From Nocardioides lacusdianchii (GTDB lineage Bacteria; Actinomycetota; Actinomycetes; Propionibacteriales; Nocardioidaceae), in NCBI RefSeq assembly GCF_020102855.1, contig NZ_JADHZD010000013.1, positions 45,068 to 109,067 of the forward strand: DNA of 64,000 nt, written 5' to 3'. The translations under genes were made by a program, and so were the position numbers. This document shows positions 8,748 to 18,662 of the stretch, piece after piece. Each line of letters begins with the position of its first letter. Position 1 is the first letter of the stretch. Below the pieces are notes generated by a model, which was given only the letters and a program-made list of their open reading frames with translations, ran no database searches and had not been told where the DNA came from.

Positions 8748-9360
8748 CGCCACTGTCGAGGAGCTGGCGCAGCCCGGCCATGATGGTGCCGATGGCCAGC
8801 TCCACGCGTGCGGCCGCGGCCGCCGGGTCCTGGCTCACCGCGACGGCGCCGCCGGCCGCCGACATCGCCCCGAAGAAGATCCGGGTGAAGGTGTCGAGCA
8901 TCGCGTCGTCGAGGTCGTAGGCGTCGGTGCCGAGCGCGGAGCGGACGATCTCGTCGACGATGGCGTAGGTCGAGCGCTCCTCCTGCTCGCGGAACCGCTC
9001 GTGCCCGAGCACCGAGGGCCCGTCGGAGATGACGACCTGGCGGTAGGCCGGCTCCTGCACGGCCTCCAGGAAGGCGCGCAGACCTGCCTGCGCCTTCTCC
9101 CACGGGTCGTCGTGCCCCTCCGTCGCGCGTGCGATGCCGCTGCTCGCGCGGGACTCGACCCGCTCGAAGGCGGCCTCGAAGACCGCCTGCTTGCCGCTGA
9201 AGTGGTGGTAGAGCGCGCCCTTGGTGACGTCCGCGCCGGCGACGATGGCGTCGAGCGAGGTGGCGGAGTAGCCGTGGGTGGTGAAGAGCTGCTCGGCGAC
9301 GTCGACGAGTGCGCGCTTGGTCGAGTCCGAGTAGCGCTGCCGGCGCGTCCTCACTGGCAT
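8731..9360 (-). CDS. TetR family transcriptional regulator
   Basis: The 209-residue protein has an N-terminal helix-turn-helix (VAEQLFTTHGYSATSLDAIVAGADVTKGALYHHFSGK) and a helical ligand domain with a TetR_C-like end. ATG 9360 (MPVRTRRQRYS) gives the normal spacing to the HTH; longer starts toward 9477 add unconserved residues and cross the divergent promoter. It is divergent from the hypothetical gene at 9476. A 17-bp imperfect palindrome sits in that gene's promoter and is the likely operator. The effector is unknown. Confidence 0.9.
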   Translation of the reverse strand: MPVRTRRQRYSDSTKRALVDVAEQLFTTHGYSATSLDAIVAGADVTKGALYHHFSGKQAVFEAAFERVESRASSGIARATEGHDDPWEKAQAGLRAFLEAVQEPAYRQVVISDGPSVLGHERFREQEERSTYAIVDEIVRSALGTDAYDLDDAMLDTFTRIFFGAMSAAGGAVAVSQDPAAAAARVELAIGTIMAGLRQLLDSGATSRR

Positions 9361-9406
9361 GTCCCCATGGGCGCAGCCTAGGTGACCCGGCTCACGTGCG
9401 GAGTCG

Positions 9407-9458
9407 TTGGAGCGCGGGGGAGCGCTGGGCATACTGAAAGTACGTACCGCCGGTATGT
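9407..9458 (+). promoter_or_regulatory. promoter and probable TetR operator of the 9476 gene
   Basis: TTGGAG (9407-9412) and CATACT (9430-9435) are separated by 17 bp, a credible housekeeping promoter. The palindrome ACGTACCGCCGGTATGT (9442-9458; core TACCG-C-CGGTA perfect) covers the expected transcription start, so a bound TetR dimer would block initiation. A Shine-Dalgarno GAGGAG follows at 9464-9469. Confidence 0.6.
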
Positions 9459-9475
9459 CACCTGAGGAGACCGCC

Positions 9476-10006
9476 ATGACCTGGACGTCCCACCACCGAC
9501 GCGCGGACGTGCTCCGCGACGTGATCAGTGCCGCCGACGCCCGCCTCGACGGCCGCCTGCCCCTCGACGTCGAGGGGGTCGCCGAGACCTTCGGCGACGA
9601 CCTGACCCTGCTGGGTGCGCTTCAGCTGCGCTGGCACACCCGCCTGGCCGGCCACATCGAGCGCGAGCTCGCCGACCAGCCGCTCGACCTCGAGAACGCC
9701 GTCGCCGTCGCGTGGTTGCGCGCCGCCGAGGACATGCCGGGGATCCGCGTGGTCCTCGACCACCACGTCGCCCACCCGACCGGCCCGGAGATGGCCCGCG
9801 CCACGGCGCTCGCGACCGGCAAGGAGCACGAGATGCTCGCCCTCATGGCCGGACGCGCGAGCGCCCCGGGGGACGCCGCCCAGCGCGTCGGCCGTGCGAT
9901 CGAGCGCGCCGCGCGGACGTCGTACGTCCCCCGGACCACGCCCCGCAGGGCCCCCGGGGAGGGCACCTCGCTGGTCAAGCGGCTGAGGGCGGTGCTGGCC
10001 GCCTGA
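9476..10006 (+). CDS. conserved hypothetical protein, likely TetR target
   Basis: The 176-residue, mostly helical soluble protein (MTWTSHHRRADVLRDVISAADARLDGRLPLDVEGV...) matches no family I recognise. It has no signal peptide, TM helix or metal motif, and it has a basic C-terminus (VKRLRAVLAA). ATG 9476 has a good ribosome site (TGAGGAGAC). The probable operator upstream suggests repression by the divergent TetR protein. It ends 13 bp before the YqgE gene and may be co-transcribed with it. Confidence 0.7.
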   Translation: MTWTSHHRRADVLRDVISAADARLDGRLPLDVEGVAETFGDDLTLLGALQLRWHTRLAGHIERELADQPLDLENAVAVAWLRAAEDMPGIRVVLDHHVAHPTGPEMARATALATGKEHEMLALMAGRASAPGDAAQRVGRAIERAARTSYVPRTTPRRAPGEGTSLVKRLRAVLAA

Positions 10007-10019
10007 CATAGTGGACGGC

Positions 10020-10574
10020 ATGCAGCTGGCATCGGGGATGCTGCTGGTGGCGACACCGGCCCTGCAGGATCCCAACTTCGTCGACACGGTGGTGCTGCTG
10101 CTCGACGTCACCGACGAGGGCGCCCTCGGTGTCGTGCTCAACCGCCCCTCGCAGGTGCTGGTGGCGGACGTGCTCGAGCCGTGGAGCGACGTCGTCGCCG
10201 CGCCGGAGGTGCTCTTCCGCGGCGGCCCCGTCGGCACCGACGGTGCGCTCGCGGTGGCCCAGCTGCGCGACCCCGACGAGCCGCCGGTGGGTTGGCGCCC
10301 GGTCGCGGGCCCGGTCGGCATGGTCGACCTCGACACCCCCGCCGAGCTCGTCGACGGCTCGCTCGCCGCGATGCGCGTCTTCGCGGGCTACGCCGGGTGG
10401 GGCGTCGGGCAGCTGGTCGGCGAGGTCGAGGAGGGCAGCTGGTACGTCGTCAGCGGCGAGGCCGGCGACGCATTCCGCGGCGAGACGAGCGGGTTGCGCC
10501 GAGACGTCATGCGACGTCAGCCCGGCATGCTCGCCTGGCACGTGAACCGGCCCGTCGATCCGGACATGAACTGA
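10020..10574 (+). CDS. YqgE/AlgH family protein
   Basis: The 184-residue protein begins MQLASGMLLVATPALQDPNF and contains LNRPSQVLVADVLEPW, FRGGPV and the YAGWGVGQLVGEVEEGSW block that defines UPF0301 (YqgE/AlgH). The biochemical role of the family is unsettled; AlgH was first named for alginate regulation in Pseudomonas. GTG 10011 is an alternative start three codons upstream; CATAGT lies 7 nt before ATG 10020. The gene may be expressed from that box or by read-through from 9476. Confidence 0.9.
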   Translation: MQLASGMLLVATPALQDPNFVDTVVLLLDVTDEGALGVVLNRPSQVLVADVLEPWSDVVAAPEVLFRGGPVGTDGALAVAQLRDPDEPPVGWRPVAGPVGMVDLDTPAELVDGSLAAMRVFAGYAGWGVGQLVGEVEEGSWYVVSGEAGDAFRGETSGLRRDVMRRQPGMLAWHVNRPVDPDMN

Positions 10575-10622
10575 CCCGTGACGCATCGCAACCGTTCGGC
10601 TGTCCGCGGCGTCTCCTGAGGC

Positions 10623-11972
10623 ATGAGGACGATCGTGCGCGGTGCGGCTTGCCTGGTTGCCACTGCGCTGTGCGCTGGTCTGGGAGTGTCGGCGGCGGAG
10701 GCGCGATCTGCCCAGGACGACCGTGCTGGCAGCGCGGCGACGGTCAACCGGGTGGCTGACACGGTGCTGCGGAAGGGTCGCTACGACTACCAGCGCCAGA
10801 ACTGGCGGATCCGCGAGGCCGACGGTCTGCCCGCCTGGCTGCGCCTGCGCGACGGCCGCCTCTCCGGGACCGCGCCCCGCCTCGGACGGTGGCGGATCGA
10901 GCTCGAGGAGCGCGGGGTGCGCAAGCAGCGCGGCGAGGTCCGTCGTACGACGCTGGTGCTGAAGGTGGTGACGCAGCGGGCCGTGCACGGCACGGTCCTC
11001 GTGACCCGCGGCATCGACGGGCGCCCGGCCGACGGCGGGAGCGGCAACGTGACGGTCTCGGGGGACGGCAGCACCGTGGTCTTCTCCTCGTCGGCCACCA
11101 ACCTCGTCGCCGACACCCTGCAGCCGGACGTCAGCCGGCTCCATGTCTGGGACGCTGCGACCGGGCGCGTGTCGCTCCTCCACCCGGAGGGCTGGGCGCA
11201 GGTCGAGGGTGTCAATCGTGACGGCCGTCGCGTGCTGCTCGACCTGACGGCCGGTCTCTTCCTGCTCGACCGCGCGGACGGCTCCCTGACCCAGGTGGCC
11301 GAGCGGGCGGTCGGCGCCGCGCTGACCGAGGACGGCGGGCGTGTGCTCTACCAGGACCGGTTCTACGAGCTGGCCTCCCCGGCACCCCGGCTGGTCGAGT
11401 GGACCGCCGCCGGGGCCACGCGGACCGTGGTCCCGGACATGCAGACCCGGACGTTCGCCGGCATGTCGGGCGACGCTCGCCACGTCCTCCTCGTCGACTA
11501 CGACCGCAGCACGCTGCTCGACACCGTCACCGGTTCGATCCGTGACCTCGGCCGCCTCGGGACGGAGTTCGGCGGCAACAACCGGGCCGACGTGTCGGAC
11601 GACGGTCGGCTGGTGTCCCTGGTCGGCACCGGGCTGCCCGGTGGCAGCGGCCACGGCGGTGACCCCGTGGGTGGCGTCCACGACGCCGTCCTCGGCACGT
11701 CGCGAGGTCCCTCCCGGGGCAACCTCGGCGCTGCCATCACTCCCGACGGCGGCCACTACGCGGTGGCGACCTCGCGGCGGCCCCTGCGCCTCGTCGACAC
11801 GGCCACGGGCGTTCGTACGTCGCCCTTCACGGCACGGCCCAGCGGACAGGAGGGAGGGGTGTCGCTGAGCGACGACGCCTCACGTGTCGCCTACTCCAGT
11901 GACGGCCACGACCTTCTCCGTGGCACCCGCCGCGGCGTTGCCAACGTCTACGTCTGGGTCCGTCCGCGTTAG
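10623..11972 (+). CDS. secreted TolB/WD40-like beta-propeller protein
   Basis: The 449-residue protein has a signal peptide (about 1-27, ending SAAEARS). A short Ig-like segment (LPAWLRLRDGRLSGTAP) is followed by repeated blades such as STVVFSSSATNLVAD...LHVWDAATGRVSLL, GRLVSLVGTG and SRVAYSSDGHDLL. This pattern fits TolB-like propellers that act as extracellular binding scaffolds rather than enzymes. There is no lipobox. Neighbours give no functional hint, and the ligand is unknown. Confidence 0.7.
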   Translation: MRTIVRGAACLVATALCAGLGVSAAEARSAQDDRAGSAATVNRVADTVLRKGRYDYQRQNWRIREADGLPAWLRLRDGRLSGTAPRLGRWRIELEERGVRKQRGEVRRTTLVLKVVTQRAVHGTVLVTRGIDGRPADGGSGNVTVSGDGSTVVFSSSATNLVADTLQPDVSRLHVWDAATGRVSLLHPEGWAQVEGVNRDGRRVLLDLTAGLFLLDRADGSLTQVAERAVGAALTEDGGRVLYQDRFYELASPAPRLVEWTAAGATRTVVPDMQTRTFAGMSGDARHVLLVDYDRSTLLDTVTGSIRDLGRLGTEFGGNNRADVSDDGRLVSLVGTGLPGGSGHGGDPVGGVHDAVLGTSRGPSRGNLGAAITPDGGHYAVATSRRPLRLVDTATGVRTSPFTARPSGQEGGVSLSDDASRVAYSSDGHDLLRGTRRGVANVYVWVRPR

Positions 11973-11983
11973 GCTTGTCCATC

Positions 11984-12265
11984 ATGAGCACCATCGGATT
12001 CTCCCCGGGCAGCCAGACGGTCGAAGAGCGTCAGACCGTCCCGACGGACGAGGGTGACCACGAGCGGTTCTCCCACTACGTCCCCAAGGACAAGCTCACC
12101 GAGGCGATGGTCATGGGCACCCCCGTGATCGCGCTGTGCGGGAAGGTGTGGGTGCCCTCAAGGGCGCCGGAGAAGTTCCCGGTGTGCCCGGACTGCAAGG
12201 AAGTCTGGGAGTCCATGAAGTCCGGGGACGGCTCGGGTTCGGACGGCTCGGGTCCCGAGGCGTGA
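11984..12265 (+). CDS. DUF3039 protein, putative zinc-binding
   Basis: The 93-residue protein contains ALCGKVWVPSRAPEKFPVC plus PDCKEVW, which supplies three cysteines of a likely zinc ribbon, as in DUF3039. TAGGCT lies 8 nt before ATG 11984, supporting a leaderless start. Its TGA overlaps the GTG of the helicase (GTGA), so the two are translationally coupled; this pairing is common in actinobacteria. The function is unknown, and coupling suggests a role with the helicase. Confidence 0.85.
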   Translation: MSTIGFSPGSQTVEERQTVPTDEGDHERFSHYVPKDKLTEAMVMGTPVIALCGKVWVPSRAPEKFPVCPDCKEVWESMKSGDGSGSDGSGPEA

Positions 12266-14040
12266 CGGGGCGCCCCGACGCGCCGCTGCCCCCCGCGTGG
12301 CCCGACAGGGCCGCCTGGGGCACCGCGCCCTCGCTGCGTGCGTGGCAGCAGGCGGCGATGGACCTCTACACCTCGCGTCAGCCGCGTGACTTCCTCGCGG
12401 TCGCGACCCCCGGTGCCGGCAAGACGACCTTCGCGCTGACCGTCGCCGCCGACCTCCTCGGACGCCGCGTCGTCGACCGCATCATCGTGGTCGCCCCGAC
12501 CGAGCACCTCAAGACCCAGTGGGCCGAGGCCGCCGCACGTGCGGGCATCCCGATCGACCCCGCCTACTCCGCAGGCAAGGGCCGCACGTCCGACGACTAC
12601 GTCGGGATCGCGGTCACCTACGCCGGTGTCGCGGTCAACCCCCTCGCGATGCGGATCCGCACCGAGCGCTCGAAGACCCTGGTCATCCTCGACGAGATCC
12701 ACCACGCCGGCGACGCGCTGTCGTGGGGTGAGGGCGTGCGCGAGGCGTTCGACCCGGCGACCCGCCGGCTCTCGCTGACCGGCACCCCGTTCCGCTCCGA
12801 CATCAACCCGATCCCGTTCGTCACCTACGCCCCCGGCGACGACGGCATCCCCACCTCGGTCGCCGACTTCACCTACGGCTACGCCCACGCGCTGTCGGAC
12901 CACGTCGTGCGCCCGGTGCTGTTCATGGCCTACTCGGGCGAGATGCAGTGGCGCACCCGTGCCGGCGACGAGATCGTCGCCCGCCTCGGCGAGCCGCTCA
13001 CCAAGGACATGCACGCCCACGCGCTGCGTACGGCGCTGGACCCGAAGGGCTCCTGGATGCCGGCGGTGCTGCAGGCGGCCGACAGGCGCCTGGCTGAGGT
13101 ACGCCGCCACGTCCCCGACGCCGGCGGGATGGTCATCGCCAGCGACCAGGAGACCGCGCGCGCCTACGCCGGGCTGCTGAAGAAGATCACCGGGGAGTCG
13201 CCCACCGTGGTGCTCTCGGACGAGAAGGGCGCGTCGAAGAAGATCGCGACCTTCACCGACTCCGACCAGCGCTGGCTGGTGGCCGTGCGCATGGTCTCCG
13301 AGGGCGTCGACGTGCCGCGTCTCGCCGTCGGCGTGTGGGCGACCACCACCTCGACACCGCTGTTCTTCGCCCAGGCCGTGGGTCGCTTCGTGCGCGCCCG
13401 CTCCCGCGGCGAGACCGCGTCGGTGTTCCTGCCGTCGGTGCCGCACCTGCTCGAGTTCGCCTCCGACATGGAGGCGCAGCGCGACCACGTGCTGGGGCGC
13501 CGCGTCAACGACGAGGGCGACATCTTCGCCGCCGAGGACGACCTGCTCGCCCAGGCCAACGCCGAGGAGGGGATCTCCGAGGAGCTGGAGATGTCGTGGG
13601 AGGCGCTGGGGTCCACCGCGTCCTTCGACCACGTCCTCTACGAGGGCGCTCAGTTCGGCCACTCCGGCGAGGTGCACGCGGGCTCGGAGGAGGAGATGGA
13701 CTTCCTCGGCATCCCCGGTCTGCTCGAGCCCGACCAGGTGCGCGAGCTCCTGCACTCGCGCCAGAGCGAGCGGGCGCGCAAGCAGCGCGCCGACGGCGGG
13801 GGAGACCGCGTCGTGGAGTCGGTGGCGCAGATGAGCACCCACCAGCAGCTCGGGGTGCTGCGCCGCGAGCTCAACGGCCTCGTCGCCGCGTGGCACCACC
13901 GCACGGGGCAGGCCCACGGCATCACCCACTCGGCGCTGCGCAAGGAGTGCGGCGGCCCGCCCGCCGCGGTCGCCAACGCCGAGCAGCTGCACGAGCGGAT
14001 CAACCGGATCCGCGAGTGGGCGATGCGCCAGACGTCCTGA
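12262..14040 (+). CDS. DEAD/DEAH-box (SF2) helicase
   Basis: The 592-residue protein contains Walker A TPGAGKTTFAL, Walker B/DExH box ILDEIHHAGD, motif III SLTGTPFRSD, and C-terminal helicase motifs SEGVDVPRL and QAVGRFVRARSRGE. Order and spacing match superfamily 2 helicases of the DEAD/ResIII type. The C-terminal about 150 residues are helical and carry no further known domain. GTG 12262 overlaps the DUF3039 stop and gives a sensible N-terminus; an open frame back to 12136 lies inside DUF3039 and is ignored. The nucleic-acid substrate is not known. Confidence 0.9.
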   Translation: MTGRPDAPLPPAWPDRAAWGTAPSLRAWQQAAMDLYTSRQPRDFLAVATPGAGKTTFALTVAADLLGRRVVDRIIVVAPTEHLKTQWAEAAARAGIPIDPAYSAGKGRTSDDYVGIAVTYAGVAVNPLAMRIRTERSKTLVILDEIHHAGDALSWGEGVREAFDPATRRLSLTGTPFRSDINPIPFVTYAPGDDGIPTSVADFTYGYAHALSDHVVRPVLFMAYSGEMQWRTRAGDEIVARLGEPLTKDMHAHALRTALDPKGSWMPAVLQAADRRLAEVRRHVPDAGGMVIASDQETARAYAGLLKKITGESPTVVLSDEKGASKKIATFTDSDQRWLVAVRMVSEGVDVPRLAVGVWATTTSTPLFFAQAVGRFVRARSRGETASVFLPSVPHLLEFASDMEAQRDHVLGRRVNDEGDIFAAEDDLLAQANAEEGISEELEMSWEALGSTASFDHVLYEGAQFGHSGEVHAGSEEEMDFLGIPGLLEPDQVRELLHSRQSERARKQRADGGGDRVVESVAQMSTHQQLGVLRRELNGLVAAWHHRTGQAHGITHSALRKECGGPPAAVANAEQLHERINRIREWAMRQTS

Positions 14041-14094
14041 CGCGCCCCTCGCGACGCCGGATGCGACTCCGTCGCCCCCGGCTAGGCTCGTGAC

Positions 14095-14730
14095 ATGGCC
14101 TCGGAGACCTCGCAGACGCTCGACCGCGGGTTGAGGGTGCTGCGGGTCCTCTCCGAGAGCCCCGACGGGCTGACCGTCACCGAGCTGTCGGTGCGTCTCG
14201 AGGTCAACCGCACCGTCGTCTACCGGCTCGTCAGCACCCTCGAGCAGCACGGGCTCGTACGCCGCGACGCCCGGTCGCGGCTCTTCGTCGGGCTCGGCGT
14301 GCTGCACCTGGCCAGCGGGGTCCAGCCGCTCCTGCGCGACCTCGCGATGCCGGTGTTGCGCCGCCTCGCCGAGTCGGTCGGCTCGACCGCGCACCTCACC
14401 GTCGCCGACGGTGACGAGGCGCTGGCCCTCGCCGTCGTCGAGCCGACGTGGACGGACTTCCACGTGTCCTACCGCGTCGGCGCCCGCCACCCGCTCTCGC
14501 AGGGCGCCGCAGGCAAGGCGATCGCGCTCACGGACCCGGCCGGGTCGGCGTACGCCGTCACGAGCGGCGAGCTGCAGTCCGGCGCCCGCGGCCTGGCCGC
14601 CCCGGTGCTCGGCGTCGAGGGCCTGCACGCCAGCGTGGGCGTGGTGACCCTGGACGGTGCGATCGACGAGGACGTCGTGGCCCCCCAGGTGCTGGCCGCC
14701 GCGCACGAGGTGACCGAGCGGCTGCGGTGA
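14095..14730 (+). CDS. IclR family transcriptional regulator
   Basis: The 211-residue protein has an N-terminal winged helix (LDRGLRVLRVLSESPDGLTVTELSVRL... NRTVVYRLVSTLEQHGLV) and a C-terminal GAF-like effector domain (GSTAHLTVADGDEALALAVVEP; HPLSQGAAGKAI). It is about 40 residues shorter than typical IclR proteins, with the loss in the effector domain. TAGGCT sits 6 nt before the ATG. No catabolic target gene is adjacent, so the regulon is unknown. Confidence 0.88.
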   Translation: MASETSQTLDRGLRVLRVLSESPDGLTVTELSVRLEVNRTVVYRLVSTLEQHGLVRRDARSRLFVGLGVLHLASGVQPLLRDLAMPVLRRLAESVGSTAHLTVADGDEALALAVVEPTWTDFHVSYRVGARHPLSQGAAGKAIALTDPAGSAYAVTSGELQSGARGLAAPVLGVEGLHASVGVVTLDGAIDEDVVAPQVLAAAHEVTERLR

Positions 14731-14739
14731 CGGCCCCGC

Positions 14740-15219
14740 TCAGGCGTCGAACGGCCTGATCCCCGGTCCCGGGCGGGTCACCACGTCCCGAGGCTGCGTG
14801 ATCGCGTGGCCCTCGGTGCAGTGCACGGTGACCTCGACCTGCGCGCCGCAGTCACGGTGCGCGAACTCGACCGGGGGCCCGTCGTCGTCGGCGTAGTGGC
14901 GATCGCCCCACTCGGCGACGGCGATGATCACCGGGAACAGCCCGAAGCCCTTGTCGGTGAGGCGGTACTCGTGGCGCTCGCGCTGGCCCTCCTCGCGGTA
15001 GGCCACGCGGCGCAGGATGTCGTGCTCGACCAGCAGCGCGAGCCGGTCGGTGAGCACCTGGCGCGGCATGCCGGTGTGGCGGCGCATGTCGTCGAAGCGT
15101 CGGATGCCGTTGGCCACCTCGCGCACGACCACGAAGGTCCAGCGCTCGCCGAGGACCGCCATCGCCCGACCGATGGTGCAGTTGTCGGTGGAGAAGGCGA
15201 GGGCGGGGGGAGAGGGCAT
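14740..15219 (-). CDS. HxlR-type winged-helix regulator
   Basis: The 159-residue protein has the HxlR signature: an N-terminal Cys (STDNCTIGRAMAVLGERWTFVVVREV), RRFDDMRRHTGMPRQVLTDRLALLVEHDIL and YRLTDKG. HxlR regulators sense electrophiles or redox changes through such a Cys. It is divergent from a thioesterase. The start codon lies inside a perfect 14-bp palindrome (15216-15229), suggesting autoregulation. Confidence 0.9.
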   Translation of the reverse strand: MPSPPALAFSTDNCTIGRAMAVLGERWTFVVVREVANGIRRFDDMRRHTGMPRQVLTDRLALLVEHDILRRVAYREEGQRERHEYRLTDKGFGLFPVIIAVAEWGDRHYADDDGPPVEFAHRDCGAQVEVTVHCTEGHAITQPRDVVTRPGPGIRPFDA

Positions 15220-15275
15220 GCCGGCATGCTAGGTCCAGTTGACAGACTCAGGCAAGGGACCGCATGCTGGGTCCA
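15216..15275. promoter_or_regulatory. divergent HxlR/thioesterase control region
   Basis: GCATGCCGGCATGC (15216-15229) is a perfect palindrome covering the HxlR start codon. GCATGCTAGGTCCA (15224-15237) recurs as GCATGCTGGGTCCA (15262-15275), 38 bp away with one mismatch, the second copy ending on the A of the thioesterase ATG. Between the copies is a perfect -35, TTGACA (15239-15244); CATGCT (15263-15268) could be the -10, with an 18-bp spacer, putting +1 at or next to the ATG. Confidence 0.55.
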
Positions 15276-15785
15276 TGACGCAGACCAAGCCCTCCTCGCC
15301 GGGCGCGTTCGCGACCGAGTCCCGCACCTTCTCCTGGGCCACGCCGGGGCAGGGCGACCTGTCCCGGATGCTCGAGCTCGACGGGCTCCAGCAGCTGGAG
15401 GCGATGGTCGCCGGCGAGCTGCCGCCCCCGCCGATCATGGACACCCTCGGCTTCACCGACATGCGGCCCGAGGCCGGGCGCGTGGTCGTGGAGATGCCGG
15501 CCGCGGAGTTCCACTACAACCCGCTCGGCACGGTGCACGGCGGGGTCATCTCCACGCTGCTCGACACGGCGGCCGGCTGCGCGGTGCACACCACGATGGC
15601 GGTGGGCGAGGTCTACACCTCCGTCGACCTGACGGTGAAGTTCCTCCGCCCCGTGACGGTGGACTCCGGCCTGCTGACCTGCGAGGGCACCGTCATCCAG
15701 CGCGGACGGCGTACGGCCCTGGCGCAGGCGCAGCTCACCGACGGGGCCGGCAAGCTGGTCGCCCACGCCACGTCGACCTGCCTGA

Positions 15786-15805
<20 letters not shown>
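15275..15805 (+). CDS. PaaI-type hotdog thioesterase
   Basis: The 176-residue hotdog-fold protein carries the PaaI-type core YNPLGTVHGGVISTLLDTAAG and SVDLTVKFLRPVTVDSG. Such enzymes hydrolyse acyl- or aryl-CoA thioesters; the exact substrate is not known. The upstream in-frame TTG at 15239 is rejected because it is part of the TTGACA promoter box; ATG 15275 is chosen. It is divergent from HxlR, which probably regulates it. Its end overlaps the convergent AsnC gene by 20 bp. Confidence 0.9.
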
Positions 15806-17586
<1,781 letters not shown>

Positions 17587-17696
17587 CGAACCCTGCCTCG
17601 ACCCATTCCTGGCGGATCAGCGGTGCGTGGAGCAGCTTCTGCCGCTGCAGGACCTGCCTCACGCACCGCTCCCGGACTCGTCGTGCGTCCACCCCG

Positions 17697-17750
17697 TTGA
17701 CGTATCGAAAAACGATGCCCTATCGTTTGTCGACAACATCGACATTCGAC
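17697..17750 (+). promoter_or_regulatory. promoter with three tandem ATCG-N5-CGA operators
   Basis: TTGACG (17697-17702) and TATCGT (17721-17726), 18 bp apart, form a promoter in an unusually AT-rich patch. Three copies of ATCG-N5-CGA(T/C) start at 17704, 17722 and 17738, covering the spacer, the -10 and the start region. They suit cooperative binding by the small Cro-type protein encoded downstream. The rest of the 177-bp gap (17587-17696) shows nothing recognisable. Confidence 0.55.
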
Positions 17751-17763
17751 ATGCGGGGGATCC

Positions 17764-18396
17764 ATGGACGGCACGCGCGGCAACGACCCACTGAAGGTCC
17801 TCGAGGCACTGGTGGGACTGGTGGTCACCGTGATGGCGGTCCTGGCCGTCGCCACGGTCGCCGGCACGATCTTCGGCACCGGCTCGATCCCGGGGGTCAA
17901 CGCGCAGGTCTGTGCGTCGGGGTCGGGCGACGAACCGGCCTTCCAGCGCGTCGACGGTGAGCTGACCGGACCGGTCGACCTGCGAGACGGCATCACCTGG
18001 AGCCCTGTCGAGGTGCAGGTGTGCGACCCCGAGCCCGACGGCGCGACGCGGGCGCTGGCCGGAGCAGGCCTCCTCGTGTGGGTCGGTGGCCCGGCCGTCT
18101 TCTTCGTGATGCTGTGGCGGTTCCTGCGCCGGGCGCGCCGGGAGGGTGTCTTCGCCGACCGGGTCCCCGGCCAGCTGACGACGCTCGGGCGCATCCTCAT
18201 CGGCTGGGCGGTGCTGGACTTCGTGCTGTCGGGGTGGATCAACGCGATGCTGCTCAACCGCATGAGCGACAGCACGCTGATCCTCACGGCGACCGTCCCG
18301 TGGCTGCCCGTGCTGCTGGGCATCGCGCTGCTGGCGCTGGCCCGGGTGATGGCGCAGGCCGTCGACCTGCGGCGCGACGCCGAGGCCACGATCTGA
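17764..18396 (+). CDS. DUF2975 membrane protein
   Basis: The 210-residue protein has four predicted TM helices (about 14-38, 98-118, 137-157, 170-192) and a Cys-containing extracellular loop (VCASGSGDEP...VQVCDPEPDG). This is the DUF2975 layout, normally encoded next to a YozG-like Cro/CI regulator, as here. Its TGA overlaps the next ATG (TGATG). GGGGGA before ATG 17764 is a ribosome site. The function is unknown; a membrane sensor or anti-repressor for the coupled HTH protein is an inference. Confidence 0.85.
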   Translation: MDGTRGNDPLKVLEALVGLVVTVMAVLAVATVAGTIFGTGSIPGVNAQVCASGSGDEPAFQRVDGELTGPVDLRDGITWSPVEVQVCDPEPDGATRALAGAGLLVWVGGPAVFFVMLWRFLRRARREGVFADRVPGQLTTLGRILIGWAVLDFVLSGWINAMLLNRMSDSTLILTATVPWLPVLLGIALLALARVMAQAVDLRRDAEATI

Positions 18397-18650
18397 TGGC
18401 GCGACGAGCCTCGGGCCGGCCCGCGGCCGAGCCGGAGCCCGACGAGCAGCACGGTGTGAGCGTGCACCTCGACGAGGTCCTGGCCGCGCGGGGGATGACG
18501 CTGACCGAGCTCGCGGAGCGGGTCGGCGTCACGGTCGTCAACCTCAGCGTGCTGAAGAACGGGCGGGCCAAGGCGGTGCGCTTCAGCACCCTCACCGGGA
18601 TCTGCCGTGCCCTGGACTGCCAGCCGGGAGACATCCTCCGGGTGGACTGA
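18396..18650 (+). CDS. small Cro/CI-type (YozG-like) regulator
   Basis: The 84-residue protein consists mostly of one helix-turn-helix (LDEVLAARGMTLTELAERVGVTVVNLSVLKNGRAKAVRFSTLTGICRALDCQPGDIL), the compact fold of YozG/YobD proteins. A charged tail of about 20 residues precedes it. It is translationally coupled to DUF2975. The tandem ATCG-N5-CGA sites in the shared promoter are the best candidates for its binding sites. Confidence 0.9.
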   Translation: MARRASGRPAAEPEPDEQHGVSVHLDEVLAARGMTLTELAERVGVTVVNLSVLKNGRAKAVRFSTLTGICRALDCQPGDILRVD

Positions 18651-18662
18651 GAAACTGCGACC

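Noticed and set aside
12076..14706. 876-codon minus-strand open frame
   Set aside because: It is antisense to the helicase and IclR genes and spans two real genes. Long stop-free antisense frames are expected at this GC content.
15239..15274. TTG start extending the thioesterase by 12 codons
   Set aside because: The TTG is part of a consensus TTGACA promoter box, and the extra residues are not part of the hotdog family.
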